A DNA stretch of 64,000 nucleotides from JAJRXR01 sp041402005 (lineage in GTDB: Bacteria; Planctomycetota; Phycisphaerae; Phycisphaerales; UBA1924): positions 378,006-442,005 of the forward strand of contig JAWKTB010000005.1 of NCBI GenBank assembly GCA_041402005.1, read 5' to 3'. The translations under genes were made by a program, and so were the position numbers. A model generated the notes under the pieces. It had not been told where the DNA came from. It was given only the letters and a program-made list of their open reading frames with translations, and did not search any database. This document shows positions 25,780 through 34,041 of the stretch, one piece after another. Positions within the stretch are counted from its first letter, which is position 1. The number at the start of each line of letters is the position of its first letter.

Positions 25780-26318
25780 GGCTGCTCCACGAGTCCGGCG
25801 CCCATCCGGATGACGACCGTCTTGGGGCCGGTGAGGGTGACTACGGCGTCCTGGGTGAAGGCGCCGACGAGTGAGCCGTCCGCAGCCCTGGTTTCCGGGG
25901 CCCCGTCGAAGCGGAACCAGATCGCGCCCGACCCCCCCGAGCCGTTCCCGTTGGTCAGGCTCAGAACCTCGACGTGCGGGAAAGTCACGCCCACCCGGAG
26001 GGGCGACACGGGTTGCGAAAGAGCGTCCAGCGCCGGCTCGGGAGCGCCACCGACGGAGGTGATGCGGACCAGCGACACGGTCTGCTTGGTCAGGTCGAAG
26101 TCGGCGCCCGTTGGCTCGCCGGAGGCCATGGCCATCGAGCGGGCCAGGACGAGTGTCCGTTCGATCTCGTCAGCGGCCGCCCCGATGCGAGCCTCGTCGA
26201 GCGAGGCGAGGGCGGGCAGGACGGCAACGGCCAGGATCGACATGAGCAGCACGACGACCATCAACTCGAGGATGGTGAATGCCCGGCGTCGGGTTGTCGC
26301 GGGCGCGGCGCGGGTCAC
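25776..26318 (-). CDS. GspH-like pseudopilin
   Basis: The 180-residue product starts with GTG at 26318, preceded by AGGAGGCGCC; a much longer open frame reaching 27377 is not supported. The signal RRRA/FTILELMVVVLLMSILA has Glu at mature position 5. The helix continues with EIERTLVLARSMAMASGE, the typical GspH/FimT region, then a beta-rich domain with FRFDGAPETRAADGSLVG and TKTVVIRMGAG-type endings. It lies nine bases after the GspG-like gene and is coupled to the GspI-like gene. Confidence 0.82.
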   Translation of the reverse strand: MTRAAPATTRRRAFTILELMVVVLLMSILAVAVLPALASLDEARIGAAADEIERTLVLARSMAMASGEPTGADFDLTKQTVSLVRITSVGGAPEPALDALSQPVSPLRVGVTFPHVEVLSLTNGNGSGGSGAIWFRFDGAPETRAADGSLVGAFTQDAVVTLTGPKTVVIRMGAGLVEQP

Positions 26319-26326
26319 GGCGCCTC

Positions 26327-26818
26327 CTACAGGTCGTTGGCGGTCACCACGCCGCCCGAGCCGTCGGGCGCGGTCGTCGGTGTGTCCGTGTTGGCGTAGA
26401 AGACCGCGGTCGGTGGGTCGGCGGTGTTGTCCACGTAGTAGTTCCAGCCGTAGCTGTCGGCGCTGACGACCGCGCGGGCCGCGGCCTGCGTCGCGTCGAC
26501 GGACTGCACGCCCGAAACGTTCGTGAACGGGTTGGTCGGCAGATCGAACTTGAGGACGGCGCCCGAGGTGGTGAGCTGGGCCAGCGTCGGGTAGGGGTCG
26601 GAGCCGTTGATCACCGCCGTCGAGCGGAAGCTCGCGATCGAGGACCGGACGCCGGAGAGCGTGCTCTGCAGGGATGAAGTGCGAGCCTCGTCGGAGACGC
26701 CGACGAACTGCGGGATCGCGACCGCGGCGAGGATCGCCAGCACGATCACGACCGCCATCACCTCGAGCAGGGAGAACGCCCGACGAACGAACGGGATGTG
26801 GGCTTGGCGTCGCGTCAT
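26327..26818 (-). CDS. gspG: GspG-like major pseudopilin
   Basis: The 163-residue product has the signal VRRA/FSLLEVMAVVIVLAIL with Glu at mature position 5, followed by AAVAIPQFVGVSDEARTSSL, as in major pseudopilins. YPTLAQLTT and LPTNPFTNVSGVQ in the middle are the substrate-facing loop features of GspG. WNYYVDNTADPPTAVFYANT near the end is a calcium-site-like region. It follows the platform gene gspF and precedes the minor pseudopilins. Product size is close to that of classical GspG. Confidence 0.85.
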   Translation of the reverse strand: MTRRQAHIPFVRRAFSLLEVMAVVIVLAILAAVAIPQFVGVSDEARTSSLQSTLSGVRSSIASFRSTAVINGSDPYPTLAQLTTSGAVLKFDLPTNPFTNVSGVQSVDATQAAARAVVSADSYGWNYYVDNTADPPTAVFYANTDTPTTAPDGSGGVVTANDL

Positions 26819-26830
26819 GGGAATCGTCCC

Positions 26831-28042
26831 TCAGTGGTTCAGCTTCACCATCTGCCACATGGGCAGGAACACGGACAGGGCAACCAGCAGCACGATCCCG
26901 GCGAGCGCGATGGTCATCAGCGGCTCGATAATCGTGCTGATCTTCTTCATGAGGTGGTCCGCCTCGCGGTCGTAGTGGCGGGCGATGACGGCGCTGGCGT
27001 GCCCAAGCTCCTTGGCATCCTTGCCCGCCGAGAGCATGCGGACCGCGAAGCCCGGCAGGTACTCCGAGCCACGGATCACGTCGGGAAGCGGGTCGCCCGA
27101 GCGGAGGCGATCGCCCATGCGGTCGCACTCCTGGATGAAGGTCGGGCGTCCGGTGGCGCGCCCGCCGATCTCGATCGACTCGATGACGTCCAGGCCCGAG
27201 CCGAGGCAGATGCTCAGGACGTGGCTGAAGCGGGCGGCCGAGCTGGCGACGATGATCTTGCCGATGTGGGGAGACCTGACCAGGACTCGCTCCAGGAAGG
27301 CGCGCCCCTTCGGGTTCCGCCACGTCGCGATGAGCGAGACGATCGCGCCCGCCAGGACCGCCGCGTACCCCCACCACCCGGCCTTCACCGATTGGCCGAT
27401 GGCCTGCACGATCCGCGTGGTGATCGGGAGCGTGACGTTGTTCTGCTCGAAGATGACGGCAAACTTGGGAACGACGAAGACCACGATGACCGTCACCGCG
27501 AGCACGACGAACAACAGCACGATGACGGGATAGGACAGGGCGCGTCGGAGCTGTTGGCCGCTCTCGATCTGCTTCTCGAGCATGTCGGCCAGATGCGCGG
27601 AGACTTCCCCGAGGTTTCCGGTGCGCTCGGCGGCCCGCATCGTCTCGATGTAGACCTCGCCGAAGACGTCCTTGTACTTGGTCAGTGCCTCGGTCATCTT
27701 TGACCCCGCCTCGATCATGGCCGCAAGGTCGCGGACCATGTCGCGGAGCCTGACGTTCGTCTCGTTGTCGGCGATGCTGCGCAGGCCGCGCCCCAGGGGA
27801 ATCTTGGCCTCGACCAGGACATTGAGCTCACGCGTGAAGGCGGCGATGTCCACTGGCTTGATCGCGTCGCGCCCGGAGAGCGACAGGAACTGCGAGCTGC
27901 TCTTGGGCGAGATCTTGACCGGGGTGACACCCTGGGAAGAGACCTGGCGGTACGCCTCCTGCTCCGACGCGGCCTCGAGCACGCCGCGGTGGCGCCGCCC
28001 AGCGCTGTCGAGCGCGACGTAGCTGTAGCGCTGGATGCTCAT
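26831..28042 (-). CDS. gspF: GspF/PilC-type inner-membrane platform protein
   Basis: The 403-residue product is a member of the GspF family, with a cytoplasmic N-terminal domain and two repeated T2SSF helical bundles. Visible marks are FTRELNVLVEAKIPLGRGL, the membrane segment around SYPVIVLLFVVLAVTVIVVFVV, a second bundle with FSHVLSICLGSGLDVIESI, and the closing membrane segment MTIALAGIVLLVALSVFLP. It rotates or recruits pilin subunits at the base of the apparatus. It overlaps gspE by four bases. The length is normal. Confidence 0.92.
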   Translation of the reverse strand: MSIQRYSYVALDSAGRRHRGVLEAASEQEAYRQVSSQGVTPVKISPKSSSQFLSLSGRDAIKPVDIAAFTRELNVLVEAKIPLGRGLRSIADNETNVRLRDMVRDLAAMIEAGSKMTEALTKYKDVFGEVYIETMRAAERTGNLGEVSAHLADMLEKQIESGQQLRRALSYPVIVLLFVVLAVTVIVVFVVPKFAVIFEQNNVTLPITTRIVQAIGQSVKAGWWGYAAVLAGAIVSLIATWRNPKGRAFLERVLVRSPHIGKIIVASSAARFSHVLSICLGSGLDVIESIEIGGRATGRPTFIQECDRMGDRLRSGDPLPDVIRGSEYLPGFAVRMLSAGKDAKELGHASAVIARHYDREADHLMKKISTIIEPLMTIALAGIVLLVALSVFLPMWQMVKLNH

Positions 28043-29754
28043 GCGGCGGCCCTCCCGGTGATCATCAACGCCCCGTCGATCGTCGCGTTGAGCTTCGCGA
28101 GTTCTTCGATCGACGTGAGGCCGAGCTGGGCCTTGGTGATACCGTCGTCGAGCATCGTCCGCATGCCCTCGACGCTGGCCCGCTCGCGGATCTGGGTGGT
28201 GTTGCCATCATCCTCGATGATGGTCTTGATCGCCGCGGTGATCCTGAGCATCTCGAAGACACCCAGGCGCCCGTGGTACCCGGTGTTCATGCAGCGGGGG
28301 CATCCGCGACCGCGGACGAACGAGCCGGGCGGGATCTCGGTGATACCGATCGCGGCCAGAGCCTCCTCCGGTGCAGGCTCCATCTCGACGCACTTCTCAC
28401 AGACGCATCTGGCGAGCCGCTGGGCGATCACGCCGAGCAGCGCATTGTTGATCGCGAATGCGGGCAGTCCAAAGTCGCGCAGACGGGCGATCGAGCCGAC
28501 CGCGTCGTTCGTGTGCAGCGTGGAAAAGACGAGGTGCCCGGTGAGCGACGCCTGAACGGCGATCTTGGCGGTCTCCTCGTCGCGGATCTCGCCCACCAGG
28601 ATCACGTCCGGGTCCTGACGCAGGATCGAACGCAGCGCCTTGGCGAAGTCGAAGCCGATCTCGTGGTTCGCCTGGATCTGGCGGATCATCGGCAGGCGGA
28701 TCTCGACCGGATCCTCGATGGTCATGATGTTCCGGCTCGGCGAGTTGATGTGCGACAGCGCGGTGTAGAGGGTCGTCGTCTTGCCTGAGCCGGTGGGCCC
28801 GGTGACGAGGATCATGCCGTGCGGCTTGGTGATCATCCGCTCGAACCACGCCGTCATCTCGGCGGGCATGCCCAGGTCGTGGATGGAGCCGATGGCGGTC
28901 GCCGGGCGAAGGAGGCGGAGGACGGCGTTCTCCCCGTAGACCGTCGGCAGGAGGCTCAGGCGGACGTCGACGGTCTGGTCGGCGTGGGTGAAGCGGAACT
29001 TGCCGTCCTGCGGGCGGCGCGTCTGGGTCAGGTCGAGCTGGGACATGACCTTGAGACGCTGGATGAGACCCGGGTGGACGGAAAGGTCCGGCGCCTGCTG
29101 GGACTGGAGCACGCCGTCGATCCGGTAGCGGATGTTCAAGGTGTGCTCGTCGGGGTTGATGTGGACGTCGGAGGCGCCGGCGTCGATGGCGGCGGCGATG
29201 ATCTGGTTGACCGCGGCGACGATGGGCTCCTCGCCGGTCGTCAGCTCCTCGTCGTCGGTGTGATCGACGCCCGCGAGGCCCGTCGTCCGCGCCAGCGAGT
29301 ACGCCCGGTTGATCAGCGAGGTGAGCTGCCCAGAATCGCAGATGATGGGCTCGATCTGACGGCGCAGGAGCTGGTTGATCTCGTCGATCGCCTGGAGGTT
29401 GAGCGGATCCTCCATCGCGACCGTCGCGACGTCGCCCAGGATGAACAGCGGGAACGCGCCGAGGCGCTCGGCGACGCTCTTGGGCATCTTCAACGCGTTC
29501 TGGAAGTCGATCTCGAACCAATCCAGGTCGACGTAGGGGTACTCGCAGATCCGCGCGCGAGCGATCGCGAGCTGACGCCCCGTGACGATCTTCAGGGCGA
29601 CAAGGGCGTCCTCAACATCCGTCCCGGTGCGGTCGGCATGCTCCTGCGCGCGCTCGAAATCCTCCGAGGACACCTGCCCCTCGTCGATCATCGAGCGGAC
29701 CACGAACTGGGCGACGTCAAGCAACGGCGCCCCCTTGCTCGTCGGCGTCGGCAT
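28039..29754 (-). CDS. gspE: GspE/PilB-type secretion ATPase
   Basis: The 571-residue cytoplasmic hexameric ATPase powers pseudopilus assembly. An N-terminal GspE-N domain (about 1-150) is followed by the ATPase core: Walker A GPTGSGKTT at 319-327, the Asp box IMTIEDPVEI, Walker B with DPDVILVGEIRDEET, and the His box TGHLVFSTLHTNDAVG. A zinc-binding insert is present with C450, C452, C455, C485 and C488 (CVCEKC and GCPRC), as in GspE and PilB. It is the second gene of the operon. The upstream PilZ gene's last 38 bases overlap its start, so expression of the two is tied together. Confidence 0.94.
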   Translation of the reverse strand: MPTPTSKGAPLLDVAQFVVRSMIDEGQVSSEDFERAQEHADRTGTDVEDALVALKIVTGRQLAIARARICEYPYVDLDWFEIDFQNALKMPKSVAERLGAFPLFILGDVATVAMEDPLNLQAIDEINQLLRRQIEPIICDSGQLTSLINRAYSLARTTGLAGVDHTDDEELTTGEEPIVAAVNQIIAAAIDAGASDVHINPDEHTLNIRYRIDGVLQSQQAPDLSVHPGLIQRLKVMSQLDLTQTRRPQDGKFRFTHADQTVDVRLSLLPTVYGENAVLRLLRPATAIGSIHDLGMPAEMTAWFERMITKPHGMILVTGPTGSGKTTTLYTALSHINSPSRNIMTIEDPVEIRLPMIRQIQANHEIGFDFAKALRSILRQDPDVILVGEIRDEETAKIAVQASLTGHLVFSTLHTNDAVGSIARLRDFGLPAFAINNALLGVIAQRLARCVCEKCVEMEPAPEEALAAIGITEIPPGSFVRGRGCPRCMNTGYHGRLGVFEMLRITAAIKTIIEDDGNTTQIRERASVEGMRTMLDDGITKAQLGLTSIEELAKLNATIDGALMITGRAAA

Positions 29755-30150
29755 CCCCGCCCTCGAGGGCGGTCAGCAGCTCGGAGATCTTCTTGACCGT
29801 CTCGGGCGAGTGCCCGACGAAGGCCATACCGATGAGGTACGCCGGGCGGCGGTCGGTCATCACGGCCCGCTGAACCCGCGAGCGGCAGGCCAGCAGGACG
29901 CTCCTCGCTCCTCGAGCCCGAGGATCCCCAGGTCCGCGTCGGCGTTGCGGGGGAGGAAGATCGGGCTGAAGAGGCCGACGCCCCCGGAGCCGACGTCGAT
30001 CACGTCGACCTCGATCCATCCGTCGCGGGCGCCGGAGGATGGGGCGAAACGGACGATGGAGCGGTGCTCGGCGGCGATGCGAACACGCCCGGGCAGAGCG
30101 ACCTCGAACCGGGCGGATCGCCGGACTGAAAGGCCGTTATGACCGCTCAT
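29717..30150 (-). pseudogene. PilZ-domain protein, split by an apparent frameshift
   Basis: Two frames together give one PilZ-type protein of about 140 residues. The first part starts at 30150, with GGAGG upstream, and reads VRRSARFEVALPGRVRI, then VDVIDVGSGGVGLFSP: the RxxxR and (D/N)xSxxG-type motifs (here DVGSGG) that bind cyclic di-GMP. The second part, in another frame, continues SVLLACRSRVQ and RPAYLIGMAFVGHSPETVKK to a stop at 29717. The frames switch near 29915-29930 in a stretch with GAGGAGCGAGGAGCG repeats. It is probably a base-calling error rather than decay, because both halves keep sense. It heads the secretion operon and likely senses c-di-GMP for the ATPase. Confidence 0.72.
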
Positions 30151-30325
30151 GCAGGTCGCCTCCGGGGCGGCGCGGACTCCGAGCCCGCTGGGACCCACCC
30201 CTGGGCCAGTTTCGACCGGGGCAAGGTCCGAGTTGAGCCCCGGTTGGGCGGATCATCCCGGGCGGGAGAGATTTGGCGGGGATTGCGGTCCTGGCAGCCC
30301 GCCGGTGGAAGTGTCGTGGAGGGCA

Positions 30326-30353
30326 TTGCCGGGAACTGGGGGGCACCTATACT
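30326..30353 (+). promoter_or_regulatory. Candidate sigma-70-type promoter for rpsB-tsf
   Basis: TTGCCG at 30326 and TATACT at 30348 are separated by 16 bases. The -10 box matches TATAAT at five of six positions. It would give a leader of about 200 bases before rpsB. The whole region from 30151 to 30566 separates the divergent PilZ/secretion operon from rpsB. I see no supported gene in it, only overlapping Arg/Pro-rich open frames. Confidence 0.5.
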
Positions 30354-30566
30354 CCAAGACTCGGCCCGCATCGAGGGGGCCGGGGTGGCCCGTGGCATGC
30401 CGCGGGCGGGTGTTTTCTCTGACAACGAGCCCGACCGGGGACGTCTGGCGTCCCACCGGGCATCAAGCGCCCCAGCGCGGCGTCTCGCGACTGGCCGGGA
30501 TGGTCCCGGCGGATCGCCTCGATCGTGACCCGCGGGTGTCGCTGAACAAGGGATCGGGCACACGTC

Positions 30567-31410
30567 ATGGCTGAGCAGAGTTCACTTGTCCAGGACCTCA
30601 TCGAGGCCGGTATCCACTTCGGCCAGCGATCGAGCAACTGGAACCCCAAGATGCGCCCGTACATCTACGGCACAACGGGATCCACATCATCGACATCAAG
30701 GAGACCGTCAAGGGATTGCTGCTGGCCAAGCGGTACATCACAGGATGACGGTCGCCGAGGGCAAGGACGTCTGCTTCGTCGGCACGACGCCAGGCCAGGG
30801 CGTCATCGAGAGCGGGTTGGCGACGTCAAGATGCACTACGTCACCGATGCTGGCTCGGCGGCACCTGACAAACTTCCGCACCATCCGCTCCCGCCTCAGC
30901 GGCTCGAGGAGCTCGAGGCCATCGAGGCCAACGACAACTTCCAGAGCTACTCCAAGAAGATGGAGTCCCAGCTCCGTCGTGAAGATGGCAAGATCAAGCG
31001 GAACCTCGACGGCATCCGGACGATGTCCAGCTGCCCGGCGCTGGTCGTCATCGACGTCCGGCGCGAGGTCACCGCCCTCAAAGAGGCCCACAAGCTGGGC
31101 ATCCCAACGATCTGCCTGATCGATACCGACGGCGACCCCGAGTACGCCGACATCCCAATCCCCGGCAACGACGACTCGATGCGTTCCATCGACGTCGTGA
31201 TCCGCGAGCGTGCAAGGCGATCTCCGACGGCAAGCAGGGTCGCCAGGAGTGACCGGCAGCGAGGACGCGCGAGGAGCCTCGGGCGAGTCCACGCGTCGTC
31301 GTTCGAGGCGGGCCCAGTACCGGGCGGACGACTCGGGCTTGGCGGAGCCGGCGGGCGAGGGAGAGCAGGCCGAGGACGAGGCCGCGGCGCCCGCCAAGGC
31401 AGAGTCCTGA
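30567..31410 (+). CDS. rpsB: 30S ribosomal protein S2, reading frame broken by many apparent indels
   Basis: S2 is plainly encoded: MAEQSSLVQDLIEAGIHFGQ at the start, then NGIHIIDIKETVKGLLLAKR, AEGKDVCFVGT, MHYVT, LTNFRTIRSRL, RLEELEAIEANDNFQSYSKK, LVVIDVRREV and ICLIDTDGDP. These pieces lie in different frames, with at least seven switches between 30671 and about 31250. Each piece keeps sense, so local sequence errors fit better than gene decay. The probable C-terminus is an acidic tail ending EDEAAAPAKAES at 31410. S2 binds the 30S platform and is essential. tsf follows, the normal order. Confidence 0.85.
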
Positions 31411-31544
31411 GCGAGACACGATTCGAAAGGGGCGCGGGCGACACGACCGGGAGATGAACCTGGTGCGTGCGGCGGTCGGCTCCCGAGCCAGAGAGAACCA
31501 GCGAGCTGGAGAGGCGTCGATGTCCCGATCAGCGCGGAAAGACG

Positions 31545-32342
31545 ATGGCCCTGCGCAACCGCACGGGGCTGCCCATGATGGCGTGCAAGAAGGCCCTGAC
31601 CGAGGCCGGGGGCGACCCCGAGAAGGCCGAGGAGCTCCTGCGCAAGGAGCTGGGCAAGAAGATGGAGACCAAGGTCGACCGCGCCGCGGGCGAGGGTCGC
31701 GTCGAGGTCGCCATCACGGGCGATGGATCGGCGGCCGCCATCATCGAGCTCAAGGCCGAGACAGACTTCACCGCCAAGAACGAGAAGTTCGTCGGGGCGG
31801 CCCGCAAGCTCGCCGAGCTCGCCCTGAAGGCCAGCGGCGAGGGCGAGATCTCCCCCACCCCCGAGATGACCGCGATCATCGACGACCTCCGCATCTCGAC
31901 CGGCGAGAACATCTCGCTCGGGCGGGCCCACAAGGTCGACGGCGAGACGGGCAAGACCGCCTTCGGCAAGTACGTCCACCACGACGGCAAGACCGCCGTC
32001 CTCATCCAGGCCGAGGGCTCCATCTCGGACGAGACGCTCCGCCAGTTGTGCATGCACGTCGCGGCGGCGGTGCCCAGACCGCTCGGCGTGACCTCGGACG
32101 ACATCCCCGCGGACGTCGTCGAGAAGGAGCGTCGCTTCCGGATCGAGCAGGCCAAGGAGAGCGGCAAGCCCCAGGAGATCGCCGAGAAGATGGTCGAGGG
32201 CGGCATGAAGAAGTTCTTCGCCGAGCTCGCCCTCTTGGAGCAGCCGTTCGTAATGGACACCGCCAAGACGGTCAAGGAGATCGTCGGCAAGGACGCGACG
32301 ATCGTCGGCTTTTACCGTTGGCAGGTCGGCCAGACGGGCTGA
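31545..32342 (+). CDS. tsf: Elongation factor Ts, N-terminus out of frame
   Basis: EF-Ts is the GDP/GTP exchange factor for EF-Tu. From the ATG at 31545 the frame gives MALRNRTGLPMMACKKALTE, the N-terminal UBA-like domain and EF-Tu-binding core start, then FTAKNEKFVGAARKLAELAL and the later coiled-coil region. The usual family N-terminus would add about seven residues; an ATG at 31520 with a start like MS-(I)SA-K is present but in another frame, so one or more bases are probably miscalled in 31520-31545. The rest, 265 residues, is clean. It pairs with rpsB upstream, and a hairpin terminator follows. Confidence 0.92.
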   Translation: MALRNRTGLPMMACKKALTEAGGDPEKAEELLRKELGKKMETKVDRAAGEGRVEVAITGDGSAAAIIELKAETDFTAKNEKFVGAARKLAELALKASGEGEISPTPEMTAIIDDLRISTGENISLGRAHKVDGETGKTAFGKYVHHDGKTAVLIQAEGSISDETLRQLCMHVAAAVPRPLGVTSDDIPADVVEKERRFRIEQAKESGKPQEIAEKMVEGGMKKFFAELALLEQPFVMDTAKTVKEIVGKDATIVGFYRWQVGQTG

Positions 32343-32369
32343 GGCGCCGGCCACTCAAGGCATCGATCG

Positions 32370-32396
32370 GCGGGCGTCCCTCGGGGCGCCCGCTTT
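32370..32396 (+). terminator. Terminator hairpin after tsf
   Basis: GCGGGCG (32370-32376) pairs with CGCCCGC (32387-32393), followed by TTTC, 27 bases after the tsf stop. Confidence 0.75.
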
Positions 32397-32454
32397 CGTG
32401 CGCTCCCTGAGCCGGCTGGTAGACTCCGCCCCAATCCCGAGAGGAGACATCGGC

Positions 32455-33048
32455 ATGGCGATCAAGGCAGCGCCCGGCGAGAAGTACACGATCAGGCGGA
32501 AGGTGCTCAAGCTCCTCGGCGCCGCCTTCCACGTCTACGACGCCCAGGGCGCCCTCGTCGGCTACTGCAAGCAGAAGGCCTTCAAGCTCAAGGAGGACAT
32601 CCGCCTCTTCACCGACGAATCCTGCTCGAAGGAGCTGCTCGTCCTCAAGGCGCGCCAGGTGATCGACTTCGGCGCCACCTACGACGTCACCACACCCGGC
32701 GGCGACGCGATCGCCTCTCTCCGTCGCAAGGGGATGAAGAGCTCCTTCATCCGCGACGAGTGGCTTGTTTTCGACGCACACGGCGAACAGATCGCGATCA
32801 TCCGCGAGAAGGGCTCCTTCGCCCCGCTCGCCCGACGCTACGTCGACTACGTCGCGCTACTGTTCCCCCAGAAGTTCGAGGTGATCCGTGGTGAGGGCAC
32901 GCCCCCGATCGCGACGCTCAGGCAGCACTTCAACCTCTTCGTGTTCCGCATGGGCCTGGCGATCCACCGGGACGACCCGGTCCTGGACGAACTGACCCTG
33001 CTCGGGGCGGCCTGCCTCATCGCGGCCATCGAGGGAAGACAGCGCTAG
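32455..33048 (+). CDS. Tubby-C/LURP-one-like domain protein
   Basis: The 197-residue protein starts at 32455 with GAGAGGAGAC upstream. It has the beta-barrel pattern of the LURP-one-related/YxjI family: YTIRRKVLKLLGAAFHVYD, GYCKQKAFKLKEDIRLFTD, then repeated strand motifs such as IIREKGSFAPLARRYVDY. A hydrophobic helix lies near the C-terminus (LTLLGAACLIAAIEG), as in tubby-like folds whose central helix is buried. Bacterial members are usually scramblase-like or phospholipid-linked proteins with no proven function. It is followed after 13 bases by the superoxide dismutase gene, so the two may form a small operon. Confidence 0.72.
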   Translation: MAIKAAPGEKYTIRRKVLKLLGAAFHVYDAQGALVGYCKQKAFKLKEDIRLFTDESCSKELLVLKARQVIDFGATYDVTTPGGDAIASLRRKGMKSSFIRDEWLVFDAHGEQIAIIREKGSFAPLARRYVDYVALLFPQKFEVIRGEGTPPIATLRQHFNLFVFRMGLAIHRDDPVLDELTLLGAACLIAAIEGRQR

Positions 33049-33061
33049 ACAGGAGGACGAC

Positions 33062-33799
33062 ATGACCGGCATGACGCGACGCGAGGCGATCGGCGCGATG
33101 GGCGCCCTGGGCGCAAGCACGATGGCCATGGGTGGGCTCGGACGCTTGGGACTCTCACGCGAACGCCTCGGCTGGAACGAGGCCGCGGGCGAGTACACCC
33201 TGCCCCCCCTCCCCTACGCCTACAACGCCCTGGAGCCCCACATCGACGAGCAGACGATGCGGATCCATCACGACAAGCACCACGCCGGCTACGTCAAGGG
33301 GCTCAACGAGGCGCTCGAGAAGCTCGCCTCGCTCCGCGCGCAGAAGTCCGACGCAGGCCTGCTCCAGCACTGGGAGCGCAAGCTGAGCTTCAACGGCGGC
33401 GGGCACATCAACCACACCCTCTTCTGGCAGGGCATGGCGCCCGCCGACCAGGGCGGGGGCGGGAGCCCCCAGGGCGCGCTGCGCGAGCAGATCGACCGGG
33501 ACTTCGGCTCGTACGACAACTTCGAGTGGCAGTTCCGCAGCGCCGCCGGCGGGGTCGAGGGGTCCGGCTGGGGTTGGCTCGCCTGGGAGACCCTGGGCCA
33601 GCGCCTCGTCGTCCTCCAGATGGAGAACCAGCAGAAGCTGCTCTTCCCGGGCCTCGTGCCCCTGCTCGGGGTCGACGTCTGGGAGCACGCCTACTACCTC
33701 AAGTACCAGAACCGCCGGGGCGACTACGTGGACGCCTTCCTGAATGTCGTGAACTGGGGCGAGATCGCCCGGCGCTTCAAGGCCGCGACCGGCGCCTAG
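33062..33799 (+). CDS. Exported Fe/Mn superoxide dismutase
   Basis: The 245-residue enzyme converts superoxide to peroxide and oxygen. The dismutase starts near residue 45 with YTLPPLPYAYNALEPHI. The metal ligands are recognisable: the His in MRIHHDKHHAGY, the His in HINHTLFW, and Asp and His in GVDVWEHAYYLKYQNRR. In front lies a leader beginning MTGMTRREAIGAMG with twin arginines and a weakly hydrophobic helix, so Tat export is likely, and a folded metalloenzyme is a usual Tat client. The metal (Fe or Mn) cannot be decided from motifs. GGAGGACGAC gives a strong ribosome site, and a terminator follows about 170 bases downstream. Confidence 0.93.
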   Translation: MTGMTRREAIGAMGALGASTMAMGGLGRLGLSRERLGWNEAAGEYTLPPLPYAYNALEPHIDEQTMRIHHDKHHAGYVKGLNEALEKLASLRAQKSDAGLLQHWERKLSFNGGGHINHTLFWQGMAPADQGGGGSPQGALREQIDRDFGSYDNFEWQFRSAAGGVEGSGWGWLAWETLGQRLVVLQMENQQKLLFPGLVPLLGVDVWEHAYYLKYQNRRGDYVDAFLNVVNWGEIARRFKAATGA

Positions 33800-33970
33800 C
33801 ACGCCGGGCTCGGGCGATCCGGCTCGTCGCGAACCTGGGCAAGCCCGAACCACCCCGGAGGCCGGTAACAGCCGGTCGGACGCGCCGACGCGACCATTTC
33901 CACCGGAACAACTGGCGTAACCCGCACAATCGGGCACAGTGTCTACGTCTTGTCTCTCTCTCCTCCTAGG

Positions 33971-34009
33971 ACTCGGGTGCGGGGATAACTCCGCGCGTCC
34001 GAGTTTTTT
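33971..34009 (+). terminator. Rho-independent terminator between sod and the opp operon
   Basis: ACTCGG pairs with CCGAGT, with an inner GCGG/CCGC stem, followed by six T residues on the plus strand. It ends the sod-side transcript. The 33800-33970 interval before it has no supported gene. Confidence 0.85.
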
Positions 34010-34041
34010 CTTGCGCCGACGACACCCTCGCCGCGGGAGCG

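Noticed and set aside
26319..27377. Extension of the GspH-like frame back over gspG and gspF
   Set aside because: It crosses two well-supported genes in another frame; the GTG at 26318 with AGGAGG is the natural start.
30139..30530. Overlapping open frames on both strands in the divergent region before rpsB
   Set aside because: They are low in motif content, overlap one another on both strands and cover the likely promoter region.
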